A stretch of DNA of 56,272 bases from Bacteroidaceae bacterium (GCA_017451695.1 JAFTNW010000031.1:1-56272), one strand, 5' to 3'; counted from the first letter of the stretch, positions 31,809 to 41,413 are shown. The notes: generated by a model not told the origin, from the letters alone. Translations and numbers: made by a program.

Positions 31809-34532
31809 TTACATCTCCTCCACAGCAGCCTGTGCAGCAGCCAAACGTGCGATAGGCACGCGGAAGGGTGAACAAGAAACATAGTTCAAACCTACTCTGT
31901 GGCAGAACTTAACAGACTCGGGCTCACCACCGTGCTCACCGCAGATACCGCACTTGAGGTCGGGGTTCACCGAGCGACCCTTTGTAGTTGCCATCTCAAC
32001 AAGCTGGCCTACACCTGTCTGGTCGAGTACCTGGAAGGGGTCGTTCTTCAAAATCTTCTTGCGCAAGTAGATGGGCAAGAATGAGTTAACGTCGTCACGA
32101 GAGTAACCGAAGGTCATCTGTGTCAAGTCGTTTGTACCGAATGAGAAGAACTGAGCCTGCTGTGCAATCTGGTCGGCTGTAAGAGCAGCGCGAGGAATCT
32201 CAATCATTGTACCGATTGTGTACTCTACGCTGTCGCCCTCGGCTGCAAACAATGCGTTGGCTGCCTCAATGATAGCATTCTTCTGCTCCTCGAACTCGTT
32301 GATGATACCTACGAGGGGAACCATAATCTCGGGATAGATAACCTTGCCCTCTTTCTTCAACTCGAGAGCTGCGCTCAAGATAGCGGTTGTCTGCATCTTT
32401 GTAATCTCGGGATAGGTGTTACCCAAACGGCAACCGCGGTGGCCGAGCATGGGGTTGAACTCCTCCAAAGATTTTACGCGACGCTGAACAGCCTCTACGC
32501 TCTTGCCCATAGCCTCGGCAAGCATCTGCTGGCCTTTTGCATCGTGGGGAACGAACTCGTGGAGAGGGGGATCCAAAAGACGTACTGTTACGTGCAAGCC
32601 CTCCATAGCCTTGAAGATACCAACGAAGTCGGCCTTCTGGAAGGGGAGCAACTTGTCGAGAGCCACCTGACGCTCTTTCACTGTCTCGGCAAGAATCATC
32701 TCGCGCATTGCCTTAATCTTCTCGCCCTCGAAGAACATATGCTCTGTACGGCAGAGACCGATACCGATTGCACCGAAGTTACGTGCAACCTGTGCATCGT
32801 GGGGAGTATCGGCGTTGGTGCGTACACCCAAACGTGCATATTTGTCGCAAATCTCCATCAACTCTGCGAAGTCGCCGCTGAGCTCGGGAGCCTTTGTATT
32901 TACTTTACCCTCGATAACCTGTCCTGTAGAACCGTTCAATGAGATGTAGTCGCCCTCGTTGAATACGATGCCATCTACTGTCAATGTACGTTTCTTGTAG
33001 TCGATTACCAATGTACCGGCACCCGATACGCAGCATTTACCCATACCACGGGCAACAACGGCTGCGTGAGAGGTCATACCACCGCGAGCGGTAAGAATAC
33101 CCTCGGCTGCTGCCATACCTGCGAGGTCCTCGGGAGAGGTCTCAATACGTACCAATACCACTTTCTCGCCATCCTCGTGCCATTTTGCAGCGTCGTCGGC
33201 AAAGAATACGATGCGGCCTGTTGCTGCACCGGGAGATGCGGGAAGACCGTTGGCGATAACCTTTGCTTTTGCAAGAGCAGCAGTATCGAATACGGGGTGC
33301 AAGAGCTCGTTGAGCTTCTCGGGCTCCATACGTTTCAAAACAGTCTTGTCGTCGATGATACCATCGCGGTAGAAGTCCATGGCAATTTTAACCATAGCTG
33401 CACCGGTACGTTTACCGTTACGTGTCTGCAAGAACCAGAGCTTGCCCTCCTGAACGGTGAACTCCATATCCTGCATATCTTTGTAGTGGTCCTCCAAGCG
33501 TGTCTGGATAGCGTCGAGCTCTTTGTAGATCTCGGGCATAGCCTCCTCCATTGAGGGGTATTTAGATGCACGCTCCTCCTCGCTGATGTTCTGCAATGCA
33601 GCCCAGCGCTGAGAACCGATCTTTGTAATCTGCTGAGGTGTGCGGATACCTGCAACAACGTCCTCACCCTGTGCGTTGATAAGATACTCTCCGTTGAAGA
33701 GGTTCTCACCTGTTGCAGCGTCGCGTGAGAAGCAAACACCGGTAGCCGATGTGTCGCCCATGTTACCGAATACCATTGCCTGAACCGATACGGCTGTTCC
33801 CCACTCATCAGGAATTTTCTCCATGCGACGATAAAGGATGGCGCGCTCGTTGTTCCAAGACTCAAACACAGCGCAAACAGCACCCCAAAGCTGCTCGTAA
33901 GCGTCGGTGGGGAAGTCTTTGCCTGTCTGTGCCTTTACGGCAGCCTTGAACTTCTTAACAAGCTCCTGCAAAGCCTCTACGCTGAGGTCTTTGTCGAGAA
34001 CAACGCCCTGCTCCTCTTTCACCTTCTCGATGATAGCCTCAAACGGGTCGATTTCCTCTTTGCTTGTGGGTTTCATACCAAGAACAACGTCGCCGTACAT
34101 CTGCACGAAACGACGGTAAGAGTCCCATGCAAATTTGGGATTACCTGTTTTTGCTGCAAGGCCCTCAACTACTATGTCGTTAAGACCAAGGTTGAGGATT
34201 GTGTCCATCATACCGGGCATTGATGCGCGGGCACCTGAACGTACAGAAACCAACAAGGGGTTTGCGGGGTCGCCGAATGTCGAGTTCATCAAAGTCTCGA
34301 TGTTCTTTACTGCGGCCTGAACCTCTGCTTTCAGAAGCTCAATAACCTGCTCTCTACCAAGTTTGTAGTACTCGTTACAAACGTCGGTTGTAATGGTAAA
34401 TCCGGGAGGAACGGGAATGCCGATAAGGTTCATCTCTGCCAAGTTGGCACCTTTACCTCCTAACAAATTTCTCATTGACGCATTACCTTCAGCAAGACCA
34501 TTACCAAAGGTATAGACTCTTTTGTCTGCCAT
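31809..34532 (-). CDS. ppdK: Pyruvate, phosphate dikinase
   Basis: 907 residues. PPDK interconverts pyruvate + ATP + Pi and phosphoenolpyruvate + AMP + PPi; in anaerobic Bacteroidales it links glycolysis and the PEP node with PPi-based energy metabolism. The N-terminal ATP-grasp-like domain starts GNGLAEGNASMRNLLGGKG; the swivelling phosphohistidine domain has GGMTSHAAVVARG with His489; the C-terminal TIM barrel has GIGLCRTEHMF and CGICGEHGGEP with the catalytic Cys. All key residues are intact. Codon use is biased, as in a highly expressed gene. It has its own promoter and terminator. Confidence 0.97.
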   Translation of the reverse strand: MADKRVYTFGNGLAEGNASMRNLLGGKGANLAEMNLIGIPVPPGFTITTDVCNEYYKLGREQVIELLKAEVQAAVKNIETLMNSTFGDPANPLLVSVRSGARASMPGMMDTILNLGLNDIVVEGLAAKTGNPKFAWDSYRRFVQMYGDVVLGMKPTSKEEIDPFEAIIEKVKEEQGVVLDKDLSVEALQELVKKFKAAVKAQTGKDFPTDAYEQLWGAVCAVFESWNNERAILYRRMEKIPDEWGTAVSVQAMVFGNMGDTSATGVCFSRDAATGENLFNGEYLINAQGEDVVAGIRTPQQITKIGSQRWAALQNISEEERASKYPSMEEAMPEIYKELDAIQTRLEDHYKDMQDMEFTVQEGKLWFLQTRNGKRTGAAMVKIAMDFYRDGIIDDKTVLKRMEPEKLNELLHPVFDTAALAKAKVIANGLPASPGAATGRIVFFADDAAKWHEDGEKVVLVRIETSPEDLAGMAAAEGILTARGGMTSHAAVVARGMGKCCVSGAGTLVIDYKKRTLTVDGIVFNEGDYISLNGSTGQVIEGKVNTKAPELSGDFAELMEICDKYARLGVRTNADTPHDAQVARNFGAIGIGLCRTEHMFFEGEKIKAMREMILAETVKERQVALDKLLPFQKADFVGIFKAMEGLHVTVRLLDPPLHEFVPHDAKGQQMLAEAMGKSVEAVQRRVKSLEEFNPMLGHRGCRLGNTYPEITKMQTTAILSAALELKKEGKVIYPEIMVPLVGIINEFEEQKNAIIEAANALFAAEGDSVEYTIGTMIEIPRAALTADQIAQQAQFFSFGTNDLTQMTFGYSRDDVNSFLPIYLRKKILKNDPFQVLDQTGVGQLVEMATTKGRSVNPDLKCGICGEHGGEPESVKFCHRVGLNYVSCSPFRVPIARLAAAQAAVEEM

Positions 34533-34631
34533 AAATTTTTTGAGTTTATTGTTTGTTGATAAATAAAAATATGTAACTGATTCACTCTTTTGCAGGAAAG
34601 GGCTTTTGTAGCCGCAGTCCTAACTAATTTG

Positions 34632-34639
34632 CAAATATA
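34632..34639 (-). promoter_or_regulatory. -7 box of ppdK
   Basis: Minus strand TATATTTG, a perfect match, followed by CAAATTAG. The 5' leader would be about 90 nt. Confidence 0.6.
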
Positions 34640-34742
34640 AGAAAAATGTTTGTAATGCGAAATTTATAGCCTAAAATATCACGTACAATATTAAAATTTT
34701 AAGTTATTGTGTTAAAAATGCCGATAATCGGGAAAATAGATG

Positions 34743-34750
34743 TAATTTTG
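34743..34750 (+). promoter_or_regulatory. -7 box of the rlmD operon
   Basis: TAATTTTG followed by CCGATAG; start site near 34757, about 23 nt before ATG 34780. Divergent from the ppdK promoter. Confidence 0.6.
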
Positions 34751-34779
34751 CCGATAGTGAGAAATATGCAATAAATAAA

Positions 34780-36198
34780 ATGGCAAGAAAGAAAAAGGAG
34801 CTCCCTCTGTTGGAGCAGATTGAGATAACCGGTGTAGCTGCCGAGGGTAAGGCGCTTGCCCGTGTGGATGATTTGGTGGTGTTTGTTCCCTTTGTGGTAC
34901 CCGGTGATGTAGTCGATTTACAAGTGAGGCGTAAAAAGCATAGTTATGCCGAGGCCGAGGCGGTTAAATTCCATCGTTACTCGCCCGAGCGTGCTATGCC
35001 ATTCTGTAAGCATTATGGTGTGTGTGGCGGCTGCAAATGGCAGTGCTTGGCATACGAATATCAGCTCAAGTATAAGCAGCAGCAAGTGGTAGATGCTCTC
35101 ACCCGCATAGGCAAGGTGGAACTGCCCGATGTAATGCCTATTTTGGGCTCTGAAAAAACCTCTGCCTATCGCAATAAATTGGAATTTACATTCAGCAACA
35201 AACGATGGCTCACTTGGGAAGAGGTGGCACAAGGTGTATCATACGACAATATGGATGCGCTCGGTTTTCACATACCGGGAGCATTTGATAAGGTACTCGA
35301 TATCGAGGAGTGTGCTCTTATGCATCCTCTTAACAATCGCCTGCGCAATGCTATAAGGGATTTTGCACACAGCGAGGGTGTGCCCTTCTTTGATTTGCGC
35401 ACCCAGACAGGTGTGTTGCGCAATATTATGATAAGAACATCCACCACAGGCGAAGTTATGTTGCTTGTGCAGGCAAGGGTTACTGCCGATGAGGAGATGG
35501 AGCAACTGAAAAAGGTGCTTGGTTTCATAGCAGACTCCTTCCCCGAGGTAACCTCGTTGCTCTATGTGATAAACAATAAGTGCAACGATACATTCGGCGA
35601 TTTGGAGGTGCATACCTTCAAAGGTACCGATGTGATATTTGAGGAGATGGAGGGGCTGCGCTTCAAAGTGGGCCCGAAGTCTTTTTATCAAACCAATAGC
35701 GAGCAGGCATATAATTTATATAAAGTAGCGCGCGATTTTGCTGCGCTCACAGGCGAGGAGGTTGTTTACGACCTTTACACCGGCACGGGTACCATTGCCA
35801 ATTTTGTAGCGGCGAAGGCCAAAAAAGTTGTCGGCATAGAGTATGTTGAGGATGCCATAATAGATGCCCGTGTGAATGCGGAACTGAATGGTTTTAACAA
35901 TCTCACATTCTTTGCCGGAGATATGAAAGATATTCTAACTCGCGATTTCATCAGCGAGCATGGTCGCCCCGATGTGATAATAACCGACCCTCCCCGCGCA
36001 GGTATGCATAACGATGTTATCGATACGATTTTGTTCGCAGCGCCCCGCCGCATAGTATATGTGAGTTGCAACCCTGCCACGCAGGCACGCGACCTCTCGT
36101 TGCTCGACCGTGATTACAGGGTAACAGCAGTGCAGCCGGTGGATATGTTCCCGCATACCCATCATGTGGAGAACGTGGCGCTTCTTGAAAGAAGATAA
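34780..36198 (+). CDS. rlmD: 23S rRNA (uracil-C5)-methyltransferase, RlmD/TrmA family
   Basis: 472 residues. It uses SAM to methylate C5 of a uridine in 23S rRNA (U1939 in E. coli for RlmD). An N-terminal TRAM domain (residues 1-65), the Fe-S cluster motif CKHYGVCGGCKWQC (Cys about 76-89), the SAM site YDLYTGTGTIANFVA, ITDPPRAGMH, and the catalytic nucleophile motif SCNPATQARD near residue 430 are all visible. It is the first gene of a small plus-strand unit with an RNA pseudouridine synthase. The exact target uridine cannot be proved from sequence. Confidence 0.9.
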   Translation: MARKKKELPLLEQIEITGVAAEGKALARVDDLVVFVPFVVPGDVVDLQVRRKKHSYAEAEAVKFHRYSPERAMPFCKHYGVCGGCKWQCLAYEYQLKYKQQQVVDALTRIGKVELPDVMPILGSEKTSAYRNKLEFTFSNKRWLTWEEVAQGVSYDNMDALGFHIPGAFDKVLDIEECALMHPLNNRLRNAIRDFAHSEGVPFFDLRTQTGVLRNIMIRTSTTGEVMLLVQARVTADEEMEQLKKVLGFIADSFPEVTSLLYVINNKCNDTFGDLEVHTFKGTDVIFEEMEGLRFKVGPKSFYQTNSEQAYNLYKVARDFAALTGEEVVYDLYTGTGTIANFVAAKAKKVVGIEYVEDAIIDARVNAELNGFNNLTFFAGDMKDILTRDFISEHGRPDVIITDPPRAGMHNDVIDTILFAAPRRIVYVSCNPATQARDLSLLDRDYRVTAVQPVDMFPHTHHVENVALLERR

Positions 36199-36220
36199 AT
36201 GTAAATAAAATTCAAATCCT

Positions 36221-37108
36221 ATGCGTAAAAATATAAAGAGCTTGCTCACATTCAATGTTACAGCCGATGTGCAGCTCATTGCTTTTATAATGGAGAAGAT
36301 GCACGGCATAAGCCGTAATCGTGCAAAGGCGCTTATAACCAATCGTGTAGTGCTGGTGGATAATAAAATAACCACTCACCCGCTCACCGAGCTTAAACCC
36401 GGGCAGGTGGTGCAGCTCGATCGTTCAAAGCATAAGATGTCATTTCGCAGCAATAATCTCGAAATAGTATACGAAGATCCTTATCTGCTTGTGATAGATA
36501 AGCGCGCCGGCTTGCTCTCAATGAGCAACAATACCCGTCAGGAGACCGTGCAGACCGTGCTCAACCGATATCTTGAAAAGGGCGGCGGGCGCAACACGTC
36601 GCACATTGTCCATCGCCTCGACCGCGATACTTCGGGGCTTATGGTATATGCCAAGGATATAAAGACACAGCAGAATCTTGTCGAGGGGTGGCAACAACTT
36701 GTAACCGACCGCCGATACGTGGCGCTTGTAGAGGGTATTCTCGATGATAAACAGGGTAAAATAGAGTCGTGGCTCACAGAGGATAAGCGCTTTGTTACCC
36801 ATTCAAGCCCGGTGGATAATGGTGGTAAGTTCGCAGTAACATATTATAATGTATTGCAAGAGGGTGGCGGCTATTCGTTGGTGGAGTGTGAGCTGATGAC
36901 CGGACGTAAAAACCAGATTCGCGTACACATGGCCGACCTCGGTCATCCCGTAGTGGGCGATCACAAGTATGGCAGCACCGACGATTCCATTCGTCGCCTC
37001 GGCTTGCATGCCTATATGCTCTGCTTTCGCCATCCTGTAACCGGCAAACTGCTGCGTTTTGAAACTCCCATACCCGTATGCTTCGAAAAATGCTTGAATG
37101 GTAAATAA
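36221..37108 (+). CDS. RluA-family RNA pseudouridine synthase
   Basis: 295 residues. An N-terminal S4 RNA-binding domain (KSLLTFNVTADVQLIAFIME, GISRNRAKALI) and the RluA catalytic domain with HRLDRDTSGLMVYAKD (catalytic Asp), then GRKNQIRVHMADLGHPVVGD. It isomerises uridine to pseudouridine in rRNA or tRNA; RluD-like is likely but the site is unproved. It begins 22 nt after rlmD, so the two RNA-modifying enzymes are co-expressed. The following gene overlaps its last codons. Confidence 0.9.
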   Translation: MRKNIKSLLTFNVTADVQLIAFIMEKMHGISRNRAKALITNRVVLVDNKITTHPLTELKPGQVVQLDRSKHKMSFRSNNLEIVYEDPYLLVIDKRAGLLSMSNNTRQETVQTVLNRYLEKGGGRNTSHIVHRLDRDTSGLMVYAKDIKTQQNLVEGWQQLVTDRRYVALVEGILDDKQGKIESWLTEDKRFVTHSSPVDNGGKFAVTYYNVLQEGGGYSLVECELMTGRKNQIRVHMADLGHPVVGDHKYGSTDDSIRRLGLHAYMLCFRHPVTGKLLRFETPIPVCFEKCLNGK

Positions 37109-37613
37109 TCGCTGTAAATATCTGTTGCTGGTTTTTGCATGGTTGCAACCCCTCTTTTTGTTTGCAACCGGTGAAGGCGTGTCTTGCGATACAATGTTTG
37201 TGTTCAAGAAGATGCCTGCCGACACCGTGGTTGTGAAAAAGGATGCTAAAAAGAGTGTGGCAAAGAAAAAGGCAGCGACAAAGAAAAAGGCGGCTAAAAA
37301 GGTGGTAAAGAAGCCCAAAGTGGATTCTGTGAAATTTGCTCCTGTGCGCTATTCGCTTGGCGACCGTGTGATTATGCACGGCGATTCCGGTGCCGATGTC
37401 AAGAAACTTGCCGAAATTATGATAAAGCATCTGTATATGGAAGAGTCTGCGGTCATATACACCAAGGATGGGGCGGTTTTGTACGATGGCGAGCTTGTGC
37501 GTGCTGTCAAGCTTTTTCAAAAAGTTTCGGGACTTTATGAAGATGGCATGGTGGGGGAGACAACAATAAAAGCCTTGCGCAAGATACATCGCTGGCGCAG
37601 AACATCGAAATAA
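37098..37613 (+). CDS. Secreted peptidoglycan-binding-domain protein with lysine/alanine-rich linker
   Basis: 171 residues. An N-terminal signal peptide (YLLLVFAWLQPLFLFATG) is followed by a KK-AAKK-type linker (about 48-75, e.g. KKKAATKKKAAKKVVKK) and a C-terminal PGBD-1 fold (RVIMHGDSGADVKKLAEIMI, LVRAVKLFQKVSGLYEDGMVGETTIKALRK). The fold suggests anchoring to the cell wall; the basic linker may bind an acidic polymer. There is no catalytic domain. The ATG at 37098 overlaps the previous gene by 11 nt. Confidence 0.75.
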   Translation: MVNNRCKYLLLVFAWLQPLFLFATGEGVSCDTMFVFKKMPADTVVVKKDAKKSVAKKKAATKKKAAKKVVKKPKVDSVKFAPVRYSLGDRVIMHGDSGADVKKLAEIMIKHLYMEESAVIYTKDGAVLYDGELVRAVKLFQKVSGLYEDGMVGETTIKALRKIHRWRRTSK

Positions 37614-37614
37614 G

Positions 37615-37654
37615 AAAAGCAAACAGGTCGGGCATGCCCGACCTGTTTGCTTTT
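37615..37654. terminator. Bidirectional terminator
   Basis: A 40-nt perfect palindrome, arms AAAAGCAAACAGGTCGGGCA and its complement, flanked by A/T runs; between the peptidoglycan-binding gene and the nuclease pseudogene. Confidence 0.92.
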
Positions 37655-37672
37655 CTGTTATTTATGAAAGAT

Positions 37673-38552
37673 TTATAATCCCCAAACATCCTTGCTGATG
37701 GTGCTTTCCACTGCGTTCTCGAGCCTGTCGTTGAGGTTGCAGAAGAAATCGATGCCTGTAAACTCCTCAAGCTCATCAATTGTCATTGCGTAGCTCGATA
37801 CACTGCCGCTATGCGAGCTTTTGTGTTCAAAGCAGAATGCTATGCCCGAGTAGCTTCTATCCTTCAAACGAAGGAGTGCCATGAAATAGTATCGGGGAAC
37901 GGTAGGGCAGGTGCCCTTCGTTGTGTATTGCCCTTCGGCAATGGTGCCGCCTTTAACCACATAGAGGGTATCGGCAAAGCTTGCGTTGCACCCCCCATCC
38001 GCTGCCGTTTTCGTTTATTTTGTATTCAAGGTCGTTCCAAATGCCGGTGTTGAACTTACCTATCTGTGGTGATATGTTTGACATGTAAAAGGTCTGCTCG
38101 TTGGCTGCTCTTGAATATACCCTGTCGTAAGATGCCACAAGATGCCCGCGCTGGTAGCCGTTATTGTTTATCTGTTGCGATGTCATGGTGTACTAGCCCA
38201 GGAAATCGGGGTCGGCTTGGAAATTATTGCTTCTGTCTACTTTCTTGCTACGATTACTTTTGTCAAAAGTGAATGCCACCCAGCGCGAGTGCTTGCGCTC
38301 TGCGTTGAACGATATGCTGTATGTAATATTTTCCTTTCCGTTTACCGTTGTTGTGCGTGTGAGAAAGTAGTCGTCGTCATTTAGGCGTGGAATCTCAATG
38401 CGATGAGCATATTTCTCTCCGCCGATATTGGCATTCATGTTGGCGGGGTCTATCCCGTGCTGTATATCTTCTTCGCCTCCTCCGCAACCGGTTATTGCAA
38501 GCGCGAGCAATAGAATTGAAAACGTCTCTTTTATTCTTGTGAATACCTTCAT
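37673..38552 (-). pseudogene. Secreted DNA/RNA non-specific endonuclease (NUC1/NucA family), inactivated
   Basis: The full frame would start at ATG 38552 with a lipoprotein signal (LLLALAITGCGGG). After PDFLG there is an in-frame TAG (38193-38195); the same frame continues with QQINNNGYQRGHLVASYDR, the DRGH-type catalytic region of NUC1 nucleases, and TFYMSNISPQIGKFNTGIWNDLE, the metal-binding Asn region. A second lesion lies in a run of six C (37991-37996): removing one base restores NGSGWGCNASFADTLYVVKG and joins the C-terminal part (ending 37673). Two independent lesions argue for real decay rather than one sequencing error, though the homopolymer alone could be an error or a phase-variable tract. 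Confidence 0.85.
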
Positions 38553-38588
38553 TGTCGGGGTTTTATTGTGTTTGTTTTACGGCATTAA

Positions 38589-38622
38589 AAAAGTGTATTA
38601 ATGCGCGCATTAATACACTTTT
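38589..38622. terminator. Terminator after rpmE2
   Basis: A 34-nt perfect palindrome (arm AAAAGTGTATTAATGCG) with A/T-rich outer arms. Confidence 0.88.
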
Positions 38623-38643
38623 AAGATATGTATAATCCCTAAA

Positions 38644-38895
38644 TTACTTTTTGATTTTACCGTAGCGGCTCATGAACTTATCAACGCGACCTGCTGTATC
38701 CACAAGTTTAGCTTTACCTGTGTAGAAGGGGTGAGAAGTGTTAGAAATCTCAAGCTTAACAAGGGGATATGTCTCGCCCTCGAACTCAATGGTCTCCTTG
38801 GTGTTGCAAGTAGACTGTGAAAGGAAACAATCGCCGTTTGACATGTCTTTGAAAACTACGGGGCGATATCCTGCGGGATGAATGTCTTTTTTCAT
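38644..38895 (-). CDS. rpmE2: 50S ribosomal protein bL31, type B
   Basis: 83 residues, starting [20 protein letters not shown] and containing [31 protein letters not shown]. It is the type B form lacking the Cys4 zinc knuckle of type A (a single Cys is present). It has its own promoter (38961-38991) and a strong terminator. Confidence 0.96.
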   Translation of the reverse strand: MKKDIHPAGYRPVVFKDMSNGDCFLSQSTCNTKETIEFEGETYPLVKLEISNTSHPFYTGKAKLVDTAGRVDKFMSRYGKIKK

Positions 38896-38960
38896 TATCG
38901 TAATTTTTTAATTTTTTTATTTGCTGGTAACAAAAAATGTGTGTAATGGCTTTCGAGGTG

Positions 38961-38991
38961 CAAAGGTAGTACAAAATTTTTGTTTAACAAA
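38961..38991 (-). promoter_or_regulatory. Promoter of rpmE2
   Basis: The best promoter in the window: minus strand -33 TTTG (plus 38988-38991), 19-nt spacer, -7 TACCTTTG (plus 38961-38968), followed by CACC. The leader is about 58 nt. Confidence 0.8.
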
Positions 38992-39052
38992 ATATTGTGC
39001 TATTATTTTTTATCTGTTTATCGGGATATTTTGGATGCTTTGCATCGCTTTG

Positions 39053-40234
39053 TTACTCCACATAAAGTACCAAACCTTTCAAGTACTCTCCCTCAGGGTG
39101 GTAGATGTTCACGGGGTGGTCGGCAGGCTGGGTGAGCTGGTGCAGTATGCGCACGTTGCGTTTTGCCATTGCGGCTGCCGTGAACACTGCGGTGCGGAAA
39201 TTTTCCTTGCTCACTACCTGTGAACATGAGAATGTGAACAGTATGCCGCCCGGCTGTATCTTTTCAAGCGCTTTTGCGTTGAGGCGGCGATAGCCTATGA
39301 GGGCGTTGCGCAGCGAGTCGCGATGCTTGGCAAAGGCAGGAGGGTCCAGAATTATAAGGTCGTAGTTGTTACCCATACGCTCGAGGTAGTCAAACGCGTC
39401 CTCGGCAAATGCTGCATGGCGTGGGTCGTCGGGGAAGTTGATTGCCACATTTGCGTTTGTGAGGTCAATCGCTTTTGCCGAACTATCAACCGAGTGTACC
39501 ACCTCGGCGCCGCCACGCAGGGCGTATATGCTGAATCCGCCTGTGTAGCAGAACATGTTGAGCAGCTTGCGTCCTTTGGCATATTTCTCAAGCAACGAAC
39601 GGTTCTCGCGCTGATCGACAAAGAAACCGGTCTTTTGTCCGCGCATCCAATCGATGTGGAACTTTAATCCGTACTCTGTGGATATATTACTTGCATTGCC
39701 GCCCATTATGTAGCCGTTCTCTTTGCTTATATCGGCCTTGTACGGCAGGGTTGTTTCCGATTTATAATATATGTTTTTGAGCTTGTCGCCAAGCACGGTT
39801 TTGAGTGCCTCGGCTACATCGTTGCGGTTTACGTGCATGCCCACACTATGGGCCTGCATTACTGCGGTCTCTCCGTATATATCAATGACAAGGCCGGGGA
39901 GGCAGTCGCCCTCGCCATGAACAAGACGGAATGTGTCGTTGTCGGGGCGCGATGCCACGCCTGTGCTGCGGCGCAGGTCGTATGCGGTGGCTATGCGGCG
40001 TTGCCAAAAGGCTTTGTCTATCGGCTCGTTCTCAAATGTGAGCACTCGCACGGCGATGCTGCCCACCTGAACATGTCCGCGTGCAATGAATTCGCCATCG
40101 TGTGTGTAAACGGTTACAATATCCCCCTCCTCGGGCTCGCCGTTTATGCGTTGTATGGCTCCCGAAAATATCCATGGGTGAAAGCGCTTGAGCGACTCCT
40201 CTTTGCCGCGTTTGAGAATAACCGATGTTTCCAT
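39053..40234 (-). CDS. rlmI: 23S rRNA (cytosine-C5)-methyltransferase RlmI family
   Basis: 393 residues. A PUA-like N-terminal domain (RFHPWIFSGAIQRINGEPEEGD), an RlmI-specific linker and a SAM-dependent Rossmann methyltransferase (LNMFCYTGGFSIYALRGGAEV, VDSSAKAIDL, LIILDPPAFAKHRDSL, FTFSCSQVVS). RlmI makes m5C1962 in E. coli 23S rRNA. It follows a 3'-5' exonuclease gene by 16 nt on the minus strand. SC in the last motif is the usual catalytic Cys. Confidence 0.92.
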   Translation of the reverse strand: METSVILKRGKEESLKRFHPWIFSGAIQRINGEPEEGDIVTVYTHDGEFIARGHVQVGSIAVRVLTFENEPIDKAFWQRRIATAYDLRRSTGVASRPDNDTFRLVHGEGDCLPGLVIDIYGETAVMQAHSVGMHVNRNDVAEALKTVLGDKLKNIYYKSETTLPYKADISKENGYIMGGNASNISTEYGLKFHIDWMRGQKTGFFVDQRENRSLLEKYAKGRKLLNMFCYTGGFSIYALRGGAEVVHSVDSSAKAIDLTNANVAINFPDDPRHAAFAEDAFDYLERMGNNYDLIILDPPAFAKHRDSLRNALIGYRRLNAKALEKIQPGGILFTFSCSQVVSKENFRTAVFTAAAMAKRNVRILHQLTQPADHPVNIYHPEGEYLKGLVLYVE

Positions 40235-40250
40235 TCTTTTTGTATATTCG

Positions 40251-40838
40251 TTATCGTGTTTTTAACTGTTCGAGTTTTTCATATATTTTAAGGCAAGCCC
40301 ATGCGTCGGTGGCTGCGTATAGCTTCTGTTTGTCGGTGAGCACGTCTATTTCCCAATTGGTGAGTTGCTGGCTCTTGGAAATTTTCTCTCCGAAGATTAT
40401 TGCATATATTTTTTGCAGGCTCATCTCCTCTATACCATAATTACCTACATGCTTTTGGAGGTCGAAAAATCCCCCGGCTTTGAAACGGCGGCGGCGGGCA
40501 AGCGCCTGATAGTCGTCGTGCAACGATACTCCCACCTTGGTTATCTTGTTGTTTTCAAGGAACGATATAAGCGAGTCGGGGAGCCCGGTGCGGCATAGTC
40601 TTATGAGAAAGCAGGTGTCGGCTGTTGATAGTTGCAGCAGGGATACATTGTACTGCACCCCCTTGCGAAAGGAGGGGCGTGTCTCGGTGTCTATTCCCAC
40701 GATGCTTTCGCGCGCAAGTGCTTTCATTGCCTTATCTACATCGGCAGCAGTGTCTATGGTTATTATGCGTCCGGGGTAGAGCACTGTGGGCATCTGGTTT
40801 ATCTCGCCTTTCTCTATATGTGAACTAAAAACTGTCAT
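40251..40838 (-). CDS. DEDD-type 3'-5' exonuclease (RNase D-like fold)
   Basis: 195 residues from ATG 40838. Exo I motif GIDTETRPSF, Exo II KVGVSLHDDYQALA and Exo III YAATDAWACLKIYEKL place it in the DnaQ/RNase D superfamily (DEDDy). Substrate may be RNA or DNA; it has no HRDC domain. The start overlaps the 3' end of the DUF5063 gene by 14 nt. The chain DUF5063-exonuclease-rlmI is a recurrent arrangement in Bacteroidales (from memory). Confidence 0.85.
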   Translation of the reverse strand: MTVFSSHIEKGEINQMPTVLYPGRIITIDTAADVDKAMKALARESIVGIDTETRPSFRKGVQYNVSLLQLSTADTCFLIRLCRTGLPDSLISFLENNKITKVGVSLHDDYQALARRRRFKAGGFFDLQKHVGNYGIEEMSLQKIYAIIFGEKISKSQQLTNWEIDVLTDKQKLYAATDAWACLKIYEKLEQLKTR

Positions 40839-41376
40839 TATCGCTGTATTCCTCGTCGCTGTTTGTGTTATACGCAATTTCGTGCAACGCACGCTGCGTG
40901 TTCACCAATCGTTGTCCCCAATATTGGCGGAAGTTGTCTTTGCACTCGATTATTGCATCGTGCATGGTTTCGTTTATGCCTATGCGGAAGAGCGATACAA
41001 AGTTTTTTACATCCTGATAGATATCGGCAAGGTCCTCCGAGATGTATTTGGTAACCGGGGTATCGCTGTATTTCATCTCCTCGACAAATACATCGAGGTA
41101 TGTGTCCTTGTCGGCAAGCAGTTCGCTGATTGTAATGCGCAATACCTCATAGCCCTCTTCCGATACAAAATCTTCAAGGTCCTCATCGTTTATTCTCTCC
41201 TCCTCGGGGAGCATCTGCGCTTTCAGGTAGAGTAATGGGAGAATTTTTAACATCGTATCTACAAATTCTTTACGATTGAGCTCTCCCGCACGCTCCAAAT
41301 AACTGCAAAATTCAGCAGCTACCGTTACGAACTCCACGGTGTTGCGCATGAATACTATATCTTTGCTCTCTTCCAT
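40825..41376 (-). CDS. DUF5063 family protein
   Basis: 183 residues, acidic, all-alpha by appearance: FVTVAAEFCSYLERAGELNRKEFVDTMLKILPLLYLKA, then ISEDLADIYQDVKNFVSLFR and DNFRQYWGQRLVNTQRALHEIAYN. No enzymatic motif. It overlaps the exonuclease gene by 14 nt and is the first gene of an operon with rlmI. Function unknown. Confidence 0.8.
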   Translation of the reverse strand: MEESKDIVFMRNTVEFVTVAAEFCSYLERAGELNRKEFVDTMLKILPLLYLKAQMLPEEERINDEDLEDFVSEEGYEVLRITISELLADKDTYLDVFVEEMKYSDTPVTKYISEDLADIYQDVKNFVSLFRIGINETMHDAIIECKDNFRQYWGQRLVNTQRALHEIAYNTNSDEEYSDNDSF

Positions 41377-41413
41377 TTGTCGGTATCTTTGTTCCTGTTT
41401 TGTGAATTTGCCG

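Noticed and set aside
37615..37654. 40-nt perfect palindrome as a recombination or origin site
   Set aside because: Lies between converging genes and has A/T runs; a bidirectional terminator explains it.
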